A stretch of DNA of 31,699 nucleotides. Origin: an uncultured Alphaproteobacteria bacterium. Lineage in GTDB: Bacteria > Pseudomonadota > Alphaproteobacteria > CAAHEQ01 > UBA3637. Each line of letters starts with the position of its first letter. The first letter of the stretch is position 1. The translations under genes and the position numbers were made by a program. Under the pieces are notes generated by a model. The model saw only the letters and a program-made list of their open reading frames with translations, was not told the origin of the DNA and made no database searches. The stretch lies in NCBI GenBank assembly GCA_947629595.1, contig CANREI010000005.1, positions 1-31,699 of the forward strand. Direction: 5' to 3'. Below are positions 24,594-31,504 of the stretch, piece by piece.

Positions 24594-24622
24594 ACATTAT
24601 CATATTCATTTATGACTGTCAA
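24594..24622 (-). promoter_or_regulatory. Promoter of the Mrr-like gene
   Basis: Minus-strand TTGACA-N17-TAATGT upstream of ATG 24550. Confidence 0.7.
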
Positions 24623-24658
24623 GAGATAATGAAATATTACAATGCGTTAGATGAGCAT

Positions 24659-24692
24659 CAAAAAAAGCGGAGACTTTAAAGCATCCGCTTTG
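24659..24692 (-). terminator. Terminator of the tRNA-Pro transcript
   Basis: Minus-strand AGCGGA/TCCGCT hairpin followed by a T-run, a few bases after the tRNA CCA end. Confidence 0.8.
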
Positions 24693-24699
24693 TTGTGAA

Positions 24700-24776
24700 T
24701 GGTCGGAATGAAGGGATTCGAACCCTTGGCCCCTACGTCCCGAACGTAGTACTCTACCAGGCTGAGCTACATTCCG
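24700..24776 (-). tRNA. tRNA-Pro(CGG)
   Basis: The cloverleaf is clear: acceptor CGGAATG/CATTCCG with an encoded ACCA end, D-arm GCTCAGCCTGGTAGAGT, anticodon stem CTACG/CGTAG around loop TTCGGGA (anticodon CGG, reading CCG), and T-arm AGGGTTCGAATCCCT. The length is 77 nt including CCA. The first base is C, as expected for proline tRNA. Confidence 0.97.
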
Positions 24777-24787
24777 ATAGCAAGCTT

Positions 24788-24814
24788 TTTATACCTCTTT
24801 TCGCCGTTTGTCAA
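24788..24814 (-). promoter_or_regulatory. Probable tRNA-Pro promoter
   Basis: Minus-strand TTGACA and TATAAA separated by 15 bp. The hexamers are good but the spacing is short. Confidence 0.5.
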
Positions 24815-24879
24815 GTGATTTTTTAAAAACAAGCCTATTTTTTTATTTTCTCCGCTCGGGCTTTCGTTTCCGCTTATTT

Positions 24880-25110
24880 AAGCCGTTCACCGCCGATAAG
24901 GCATCTCGTTTTTTCCCGTTCTTCCCGGCTCTCGTCTGCCTGCTCCTTGCCACCCCGCCGCCGTTTTCCTGCCTCGCCCTGTCGCCAGCCTTGCCCCGTC
25001 CCACCGCTCTTCACCACACCCACCAGCCAGCCTTCTGCCTCCCTCACCCACACACCTGCGGCACATACACCCTCGCCCCCGTCATCTCCCACATCGCCCC
25101 TCGTTTTTTC
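24880..25110. other. C-rich, strand-biased intergenic stretch
   Basis: About 230 bp with very high C and low G on the plus strand (many CC, CCC and CCAGCC runs), abruptly different from the AT-rich DNA on both sides. Open frames exist on both strands but lack ribosome sites, plausible starts and protein-like composition, so I do not call a gene. The G-rich minus strand has several GGG runs. The rest of 24815-25370 is AT-rich, with only the promoter at 25315-25343. Confidence 0.6.
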
Positions 25111-25314
25111 GCCCCAAACGGGACACAAAATAATGATTCCGACGCTTTTTTCTTGAAAAAATAACGCCCTTTTTATGATAATTTTCAAAAAAACAACCGA
25201 AAGTCAGGCATTTTTAAAGTCTTTTTTAAGATTTTTTTCAATAATTATCCCTTTGCTTTTCCTTATTTTTTTTATTCCGCTATTTTTTTGTCACAACAAA
25301 ATGTGATTAAATAC

Positions 25315-25343
25315 TTGCTTTTAAAAAGATTTTATGGAATAAT
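25315..25343 (+). promoter_or_regulatory. Promoter of the 107-aa gene
   Basis: TTGCTT-N17-AATAAT, 27 bases before ATG 25371. Confidence 0.55.
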
Positions 25344-25370
25344 AAAAGAACAGAAAAAAAGAGGTTATCC

Positions 25371-25694
25371 ATGGAAACATTAAAAACCGAACAAGAAAAA
25401 AAGTTTGAAGTTTTGCGTAATCCTGCCGGCGAACTGCTGATTATTATTCGCGCGCGCATTGACAGCGAAGAAAAACCCGTTATTGCTTATGACGGCGGCG
25501 AACACGCTCTGTTATATCGCAACGCAACGCATACGGTTGTGCTTGATTATATTCACCCCATGGTGCGAACGGCTTTGTTAAAAGCCTCCAGCGTGTTAAT
25601 TGTTGAGGCGCAGGGTAATGCCGTTGTGCGTGAATATTTTGCCGGTGTCAAACCTGTTGAAAAATTGGCGCTGCCGGCCATTGAAGCGGCCTAA
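25371..25694 (+). CDS. Small hypothetical protein (107 aa)
   Basis: I do not recognise it. GAGGT lies 6 bases before the ATG and codon use matches the housekeeping genes. The protein alternates short strands and turns (ELLIIIRARIDSEEKPVIAYDGGEHALLY) and ends in an Ala-rich tail; it looks like a small soluble alpha/beta domain. There is no signal peptide or membrane segment. It has its own promoter and probably its own terminator. Confidence 0.75.
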   Translation: METLKTEQEKKFEVLRNPAGELLIIIRARIDSEEKPVIAYDGGEHALLYRNATHTVVLDYIHPMVRTALLKASSVLIVEAQGNAVVREYFAGVKPVEKLALPAIEAA

Positions 25695-25741
25695 ACACCG
25701 TTTTTTATAAACGCGCTTTTTATTTTTTTTAAAATCAATTG

Positions 25742-25760
25742 CAAAACCGCTCGGTTTTTG
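25742..25760 (+). terminator. Possible terminator after the 107-aa gene
   Basis: AAAACC/GGTTTT short hairpin with an extra T. It is weak; the stem is only about six base pairs. Confidence 0.35.
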
Positions 25761-25790
25761 TGAGCCGTTCATTTGTCGCACAAAAAATGC

Positions 25791-25819
25791 TTGATATTAA
25801 AACTTTTTTGTGATATAGA
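25791..25819 (+). promoter_or_regulatory. Promoter of the 368-aa ankyrin gene
   Basis: TTGATA-N17-TATAGA upstream of ATG 25865. Confidence 0.7.
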
Positions 25820-25864
25820 TTAAGAATGATATTCGGGCGAATAAACTTTTCAAGGAAAGAAAAA

Positions 25865-26971
25865 ATGATTCGGCAGTTATTCATAAAATTGAAGCAGCAG
25901 CAACTTTTAACCGCCGTTCAGCGAAAAGATTATCACGCCGTAAAAACTTTTCTGGCCGAAAATGATGTGACGGCCTGTTTCAATGAAGAAACGGAATATC
26001 ATTTGTTGAAAAACGTGATTGAAAAACAAGATGATCAAATGTTTCAACTGTTTCTCAACAAAAATCCCGATTTAACCATGTCCGATGCAAAAGGAAACAC
26101 GCTTTTAATGACGGCGCTCTATGCCAATCAGGAAAATAAAGCTTTTATGCTTCTTCAAAAGGGCTGTCAGGCGGAAACGGTGAATGTGCGCGGCAGTCAT
26201 CCGCTTCTTGTTGCCGCCGGTCTGGGCATGACAAAAATTGTTGATGAAATTTTAAAGCAAAACATTCCCGTTGACAGGCCCGGGCCGCACGGCATAACGG
26301 CGTTAATGCGCGCCGCGGGGAATAATCAACTCAAAACGGTTGAATTTTTGCTTCAAAAAGGAGCAAACGTGCATTTGCAAAACAATTCGGGACAAAATGC
26401 CTTAATTTATGCGCTTCAATTCGGCACACCGGCGGTTGTTTCTTGTTTGCTGCATGCCGGCAGTGATGTGAATTTAAATGATAAAAGCGGGCAAACGGCT
26501 TTGTTTTATGCCTTATCCCGTCCGGAAATGCATGAAGTTGTTCCGGCGTTGTTCAGAAAAGGCGCCGATGTAAATGTTGTGAATTGCAAAGGCGAAACGC
26601 CTTTATCGGCAGCCGTTCGAAGCGGAAACGTCAAGCTTGTCAAAACGCTTATTGAAAACGGCGCGCAAATTGATGTTATTTCTCACACGGGTGAAACGCC
26701 TCTGTTGATTGCCAAACAACGAAAATTGACTGAAATTGCCGCGCTTTTGAAACAGAGTTTATTTCAAGCGGATGAAAAAACATCGGCACAAATTGTCAAG
26801 TGGTTTGAAAGTGATAAAGATTTTTTAAACAAGCTGCGATTCTGTCATTTGCTGGCATCGGTGTATCAAAAAATGCTTCCGGGGGATCGAAAAAAAGTTT
26901 TAACGCAAATTCAACCGTTTTTAACACCCCAAGAAAAGCAAAATCTGATGACGGAAAGAATAAAGTCGTAA
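25865..26971 (+). CDS. Ankyrin-repeat protein (368 aa)
   Basis: ATG 25865 is chosen over an in-frame ATG at 25826 because AAGGAAAG lies about 8 bases upstream. About seven consecutive ankyrin repeats span roughly residues 60-290, with consensus pieces such as KGNTLLMTALYAN, HGITALMRAAGNNQLKTVEFLLQKGANV, SGQTALFYALS and KGETPLSAAVRSGNVKLVKTLIENGA. This is the most regular array of the three ankyrin proteins here. A helical C-terminal region of about 75 residues follows. No signal peptide. Binding partner unknown. Confidence 0.9.
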   Translation: MIRQLFIKLKQQQLLTAVQRKDYHAVKTFLAENDVTACFNEETEYHLLKNVIEKQDDQMFQLFLNKNPDLTMSDAKGNTLLMTALYANQENKAFMLLQKGCQAETVNVRGSHPLLVAAGLGMTKIVDEILKQNIPVDRPGPHGITALMRAAGNNQLKTVEFLLQKGANVHLQNNSGQNALIYALQFGTPAVVSCLLHAGSDVNLNDKSGQTALFYALSRPEMHEVVPALFRKGADVNVVNCKGETPLSAAVRSGNVKLVKTLIENGAQIDVISHTGETPLLIAKQRKLTEIAALLKQSLFQADEKTSAQIVKWFESDKDFLNKLRFCHLLASVYQKMLPGDRKKVLTQIQPFLTPQEKQNLMTERIKS

Positions 26972-27011
26972 TCGATAGCGGCTTTAAGAACGGCACAGGC
27001 AAAAATGAATC

Positions 27012-28403
27012 TCACCGACACATGGGGTAACCGCCACGATTGCGCAGGTTGATTGTGGAGTACCCATTGAGGAGAGATATGAAGTACACGTGGGCAGAAT
27101 TGTAGGGATAAGGCGTGCTTGTCCAAATATTAGCTATCCAACCCACATATATCCCTGTCTGCCTTAACGCACTATTCTCACACCCGAGTGTATTCAGCTC
27201 GTTTTTGCACCCAAACTCTTCAAAAGACACCATACTTTTCTTTAATGCCTGACAATACCGAACGGCACTCCACCAGTTTACTCCTCCGCTTACGGGACTA
27301 CCCCAGTTTATTCCTCCGTTTGCAGGGAAATCGTTATAGTAGTATGTTACATTATAGTATGAAAACCACATAACTTTCGGGGTTCCTATGCTTGCACACT
27401 TATATGAGGTGCAATTCTCTGTCGCTGAGGCGGCGCAACCGCTGCTCACGCAAAAATAACCATCTCCGAGTTCTTGTGTACACTCCGCATTTGTTCCGTT
27501 CGGGCATTCAAGATATTCACATGTGTTCGTTTCTCTATCCCATTTTGTAGCATCCGGACATTCCACGCATTGAGAGCCATTCCAATAGGGTTTATCTTCC
27601 CCAAAAGCTTCATAACAACTTTTGCATGTGTTATCATTGTCAGTATCGCAATAGGGTGTATCATCACCACAATCGGTATTGGCCGTACATTCTACACAAA
27701 CATGTTCAAAGCAAACAGGCAAATTGTCCGGACACGAGGAATCTTCCGTACCACCGCATCGGATGGTGTTCGAATCCGAATCGGCACCGAATACCACCGT
27801 TAATGTGTTGTTCCCTTCACCGCAAGTGCCTTTTTCTTCCTCTGCCGCATCAACTGAATTATCGTTAATATAAAAAGCGATTAAATTATCCATACCGTTG
27901 ATCAGACGAGCCAACGGTTTACAAACACCTTCGGGAATCTCTTGCAATTCTATATAATAAGCGTTCGCGGCATAACAGGAAACATCATCGAGTATAACTT
28001 TTTCTTCATCGGCCAAAGCACAATCAAAAGTCGTTCCATAACCGTTAAAATTGATTTTATGTTCATCATCATAAGGGCTGCCGAGGGTTAAATTTTCCGC
28101 TCCTTGTGCAATTTTTATCTGCGCATCGGTCCGCATCAGGTTGATTTCATGGGCAATTTGTGATGCTTGATAATGATTCATTGCTAATTTATATCCCACA
28201 ATGCCGCCGATTGACAGCACACCGATAATGGCTAAAACGCCCAGCATTTCAATCATACTGCGCCCGCTTTGCGATTGATTTTGAATTTGTTTTTTTGATT
28301 GTCTTGTCATTTTTCGGCTCCCCGTTTCCCCTTGCACGATTTGCGCTTTATTCCCTTGCATTTCTGCCTGTTTTAACTGATTTTTTCTTGATTCCATTGT
28401 CAT
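27012..28403 (-). CDS. Pilin-like protein with Cys-rich and lectin-like C-terminus (463 aa)
   Basis: A very long leader (about 46 residues, Gln/Lys/Ser-rich) precedes the prepilin site SG|RSMIEM and hydrophobic helix. A pilin-like domain (to about residue 205) is followed by Cys-rich modules of the type CVECTxxxDCGDDTPYCDTD (about 215-330). The last ~120 residues carry NWWSAVRYCQALKK...WTSTPYPYNSAHVYFISLLNG...GGYPMC, resembling C-type-lectin/formylglycine-type folds used in variable surface proteins. GGGAG lies 8 bases before ATG 28403. A second ATG at 28310 also has GGGGAG upstream and would give a shorter leader. The promoter is element D. It probably acts as a surface adhesin; the fold call is tentative. 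Confidence 0.88.
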   Translation of the reverse strand: MTMESRKNQLKQAEMQGNKAQIVQGETGSRKMTRQSKKQIQNQSQSGRSMIEMLGVLAIIGVLSIGGIVGYKLAMNHYQASQIAHEINLMRTDAQIKIAQGAENLTLGSPYDDEHKINFNGYGTTFDCALADEEKVILDDVSCYAANAYYIELQEIPEGVCKPLARLINGMDNLIAFYINDNSVDAAEEEKGTCGEGNNTLTVVFGADSDSNTIRCGGTEDSSCPDNLPVCFEHVCVECTANTDCGDDTPYCDTDNDNTCKSCYEAFGEDKPYWNGSQCVECPDATKWDRETNTCEYLECPNGTNAECTQELGDGYFCVSSGCAASATENCTSYKCASIGTPKVMWFSYYNVTYYYNDFPANGGINWGSPVSGGVNWWSAVRYCQALKKSMVSFEEFGCKNELNTLGCENSALRQTGIYVGWIANIWTSTPYPYNSAHVYFISLLNGYSTINLRNRGGYPMCR

Positions 28404-28430
28404 TTTTTGACTCCCGTTTCTGATAAAAAT

Positions 28431-28597
28431 AGCATAAAATAAACGTACCTTTAATGCAACGCGGTTTCGGGGGTAATTTTACCCTCAACTTTTGGCAAAA
28501 CGGCTTTTTTATAACCAGTTGATATTGCATTAAAATTACCTCCAAATAAATTTTTTTTGAAAAAATCAAAAAAAAGTGTTGCAAAAATCGTACGTTT
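28431..28597. promoter_or_regulatory. Regulatory element D
   Basis: Minus-strand promoter TTGCAT-N17-TATGCT (28431-28459), spacer with GGTACGT, for the 463-aa pilin-like gene. The facing copy, GTTGCAAAAATCGTACGTTT (28578-28597), is followed by GAGGAC and so lacks a -10. It is close to element C over its whole length. Confidence 0.85.
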
Positions 28598-28639
28598 TTT
28601 TGAGGACAGATGACCGAAAACACATGTTCATTTTATTCG

Positions 28640-28992
28640 GTATTTGGTGGTTTTCTCTCTTATTTTCGGTTAATGATAATTTTTTTGTGGGTATACTTAC
28701 TTTCTTTCTTATTTTCGGCGGGAAGTGCCGGCTTGTGGAACGTGAGCCGGCGCGGTGACAAAATAAAGATTGATTTTATTTTTTTCCCATTAGTGGGCGA
28801 TGAGATTTTCTTTATTTTCGGCGGGAAGTGCTATCCCGCTTTTGTGGGATAGCGCGGTGTGCCGAAAATAAGGCGATTCGGGAAGTTAAAAATGGGAGTT
28901 GAAAAGTAGCAGTTATGGTGCTATCTCTAATTCTCGGCGGATGTGGGACGTCGCGAAAAGTGACGTCCCGCTATGTGCCGATAGAGGGAAAA
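28640..28992. repeat. Palindromic repeat cluster 3 (three copies)
   Basis: Copies at 28708-28768, 28811-28872 and 28925-28986, in the same orientation as cluster 1, with the same linkers. The last copy is a hybrid: its left arm is of the ATTCTCGGC type and its right arm of the GCCGATAGAG type. The second has inner stem GCTATCCC/GGGATAGC, a paired variant of GCTGTCCC/GGGACAGC. No gene is visible between 28404 and 29220. Confidence 0.9.
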
Positions 28993-29027
28993 GAATGGTG
29001 CTTTTTTTAAGAGCAGTTGCACAAATT

Positions 29028-29193
29028 AAACGTACGATTTTTGCAACACTTTTTTTTAAAATTTTAAAAAAATTTTTAATTTGGCCCAAAATCATTGATT
29101 TTTCGACTGTTTTTAAAGGGTGAATTTTAGCGTTTTAAGGGTAAATTTTACCCCCGAATCCGCGTTGCATTAAAGGTACGTTTATTTTATGCT
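29028..29193. promoter_or_regulatory. Regulatory element E
   Basis: Plus-strand promoter TTGCAT-N17-TATGCT (29165-29193), spacer with GGTACGT, for the 536-aa gene. The facing copy at 29028-29047 (GTTGCAAAAATCGTACGTTT on the minus strand) has TGTGCA in the -10 position. Its orientation is opposite to element D, so the two genes are driven divergently away from palindrome cluster 3. Confidence 0.85.
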
Positions 29194-29220
29194 ATTTTTA
29201 TCAACAACGGGAGTAAAAAA

Positions 29221-30831
29221 ATGACAAAACAATCAAAAAAACAAATGGAAAATCAATCACAAACAAAATATATGCAAAGCAACGAACCGCAAATTGCAGG
29301 CGGGGAAACGGGAAAACAAAACAGAACCAAAACGCGCTCTCAAGACGGGCGGTCAATGGTTGAAATGCTGGGCGTGCTGGCCATTATTGCTGTTCTGTCA
29401 ATCGGTGGAATCGTGGGCTATAAATTAGCTATGAACTACTATCAGGCCGATCAAATAGCCAACGAAATTAACTTAATGCGTAACGATTTAAAGGTTAAAT
29501 ATGCTTTGGGAAATGAAGAATTGTTATTGGGGGATCCTTATGATGAAACACCTGAAGATGAACATTACAGCGGGCATTTATCAACACAATATGATCGTTA
29601 TCCCGTTGATTATGATTGCATTCGCAAAGACAAAGCAGAATTTTATAATTGTCGCGAAACAGATGCTTATTATATTAAAGTCGGGAATGTTTCGAAAGGT
29701 GTTTGTAAACCGCTTACAACACTTGTCAGCGCCATGGACGGCCGTTTGGAAATGGATATCAATGGTACTCCATACATAGAAGATGATTTATGTTCAAGTG
29801 ATGAAGCCAATGAATTTTATATTCAGTTTGATGCGGAAGAAGTGAACGGCAATTATGATTCGAATCGTCCGGAAGGCTGGTGTGCCAAAGATGACGATTG
29901 CCCTGATGAAAAACCGTTTTGCGAGAATGAAAGATGCGTGGAATGTACGCCTGAAACAGGTTGCGAAAGCAATACGCAACACTGCGAAAATAACGAATGT
30001 ATCAGCTGTCCGGGGGGCAAAATATGGAGTGGTACGGCTTGTGTTGACTGTATGACAGATGCTGATTGTGCAGATCCCGATACACCCATATGCAAAACTG
30101 ATGAACATATTTGTGTGGAATGCATGGCAGATGAAGATTGTTTAGCAAAAGGCACAGATGAGCCGATTTGCAACACGGATACAAACACATGCGAGCCGTG
30201 TCCCGAAGGTGAAAGTTGGAAAGAATCGGCACAAGGCTGCGCTGCTTATGAATGCCGTACCAACGAAGATTGTAATCCCGCGGGCGGATTTGAAAATTAT
30301 TGCTATATGGAACATGGCGTTGCTAACTCTACATCAGAATGGCAAGATGACAATCCGAACGGAGAAAATTATTCGGGCGAATGTCATAAAGTTTCCGATG
30401 ACTTATTGAAAAAAGAGCCGACAGTCATACAAAATATCAAATTTTACGGTTCAAATAAGTCGATGAATTGGTGGAGCAGTTGTCGTTTTTGCGCCGCGCG
30501 TGCCAAAACAAGCGATGAAGGCTGTGTCGGAGATGCAGACGGCCCTTCCTTTATGCTGGGATATACCGATATTGATTGGCAGTGCCATACCAGCACCCCC
30601 GGATCTAACGGACCGTATTTTACTTGTACGGGCACCGATGAAGAATCCGGGCAATCCAATCTCTCACCGACAATCAAACAATTTCATGACATGTTTTCTG
30701 CCACCGGCGGTGAATGGTTATGGCTAAAAACAACAAGTCATATCGGTGTTGATATAACTTACGGACATATTTATACTTTTGCTTATAAATATAGCAAAAA
30801 AACATGGGATCGGGCTTTGTGTCGGGATTAA
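29221..30831 (+). CDS. Pilin-like protein with Cys-rich repeats (536 aa)
   Basis: A ~42-residue Gln/Lys/Ser-rich leader, prepilin site DG|RSMVEM, and the hydrophobic helix. The pilin-like domain (to about residue 210) resembles that of the 463-aa protein (KGVCKPLTTLVSAMDG against EGVCKPLARLINGMDN). Four to five Cys-rich modules follow (about 220-345: DDDCPDEKPFCENERCVEC, CMTDADCADPDTPIC, CMADEDCLAKGTDEPIC). The C-terminal part starts with NWWSSCRFCAARAK and contains further Cys, similar in layout to the lectin-like tail of the 463-aa protein but diverged. GGGAG precedes ATG 29221. It is probably surface-exposed and disulphide-rich, so it would need periplasmic oxidation. Confidence 0.88.
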   Translation: MTKQSKKQMENQSQTKYMQSNEPQIAGGETGKQNRTKTRSQDGRSMVEMLGVLAIIAVLSIGGIVGYKLAMNYYQADQIANEINLMRNDLKVKYALGNEELLLGDPYDETPEDEHYSGHLSTQYDRYPVDYDCIRKDKAEFYNCRETDAYYIKVGNVSKGVCKPLTTLVSAMDGRLEMDINGTPYIEDDLCSSDEANEFYIQFDAEEVNGNYDSNRPEGWCAKDDDCPDEKPFCENERCVECTPETGCESNTQHCENNECISCPGGKIWSGTACVDCMTDADCADPDTPICKTDEHICVECMADEDCLAKGTDEPICNTDTNTCEPCPEGESWKESAQGCAAYECRTNEDCNPAGGFENYCYMEHGVANSTSEWQDDNPNGENYSGECHKVSDDLLKKEPTVIQNIKFYGSNKSMNWWSSCRFCAARAKTSDEGCVGDADGPSFMLGYTDIDWQCHTSTPGSNGPYFTCTGTDEESGQSNLSPTIKQFHDMFSATGGEWLWLKTTSHIGVDITYGHIYTFAYKYSKKTWDRALCRD

Positions 30832-30856
30832 ACACCCAACTCCGACACGGCGGCGG

Positions 30857-31420
30857 TTATTTCCACGATGAAATCCATGATTGAATTTCCGATAAAGGCG
30901 TTTGTAATTCATTACCGCCGGCAGAATCAAAAAGAATTTCTTTATCGGCAAGAATCGTGGCGCCCGTTGAGGCCGCTTTCATATCTTTAATAACCGTTCC
31001 CGCCCAGCCGGCATTTGTTGAAAACAATACCACCTCTTTGCCTTGCAAATTCGCGTGATTGAAAAACGTTAAAACCGCGGGCGCCATTTTATACCACCAA
31101 GTAGGCGTTCCGATAACAATACGCGCGTAAGGTTCAACATTCGGCAAGGCTTTTAATGCGGGCTGATAACCGGCATTAACTTCTTTTTGCCCCAGTGCGG
31201 AAAGCTCCTCCATATCGTGCGGATATGTTTTTTCCGTTTCAAGCCGAAAAATATCGGCATTCGTTTCTTTTTGTATCAGTTCGGCAATTTGTTTTGTATT
31301 TCCGCTGACGGAATAATAAACAACCAATGTTTTATTCATATTTTCCTCCTGTTTTGCAAAACACGGGAACGCAATCAACAAAGCGCTCCATAAAAAAAGG
31401 GTAAACCGAATATGTTTCAT
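30857..31420 (-). CDS. Secreted flavodoxin-family protein
   Basis: A signal peptide (about residues 1-22, ending CFAK) precedes a complete flavodoxin fold: FMN phosphate loop YYSVSGNTKQIAE, then IVIGTPTWWYKMAPAVLTFFNH around the isoalloxazine, and LFSTNAGWAGT. Flavodoxins carry electrons via FMN and are normally cytoplasmic; an exported version is unusual, and cofactor loading outside the cytoplasm is a question. An internal ATG (start MNKTLVVYYS) is preceded by AGGAGG at ideal spacing, so a cytoplasmic form could also be made. It lies downstream of the DUF362 gene on the same strand and is probably co-transcribed. It is convergent with the 536-aa pilin-like gene. Confidence 0.88.
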   Translation of the reverse strand: MKHIRFTLFLWSALLIAFPCFAKQEENMNKTLVVYYSVSGNTKQIAELIQKETNADIFRLETEKTYPHDMEELSALGQKEVNAGYQPALKALPNVEPYARIVIGTPTWWYKMAPAVLTFFNHANLQGKEVVLFSTNAGWAGTVIKDMKAASTGATILADKEILFDSAGGNELQTPLSEIQSWISSWK

Positions 31421-31504
31421 GCAACAATTCTCCCGACCGATTAATTCCCGCCGCTCAAAGGGCAGAATCGGACAATAAGTTCATTATTATCTTCTTAAAA
31501 CGAC

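Noticed and set aside
24700..24776. tRNA-Pro as an attachment site of an integrated element
   Set aside because: I see no repeated tRNA end and no integrase gene within the window.
24808..25188. Proteins of about 100-118 residues in the C-rich island
   Set aside because: No ribosome binding site, TTG or poor starts, and composition driven by the C/G runs.
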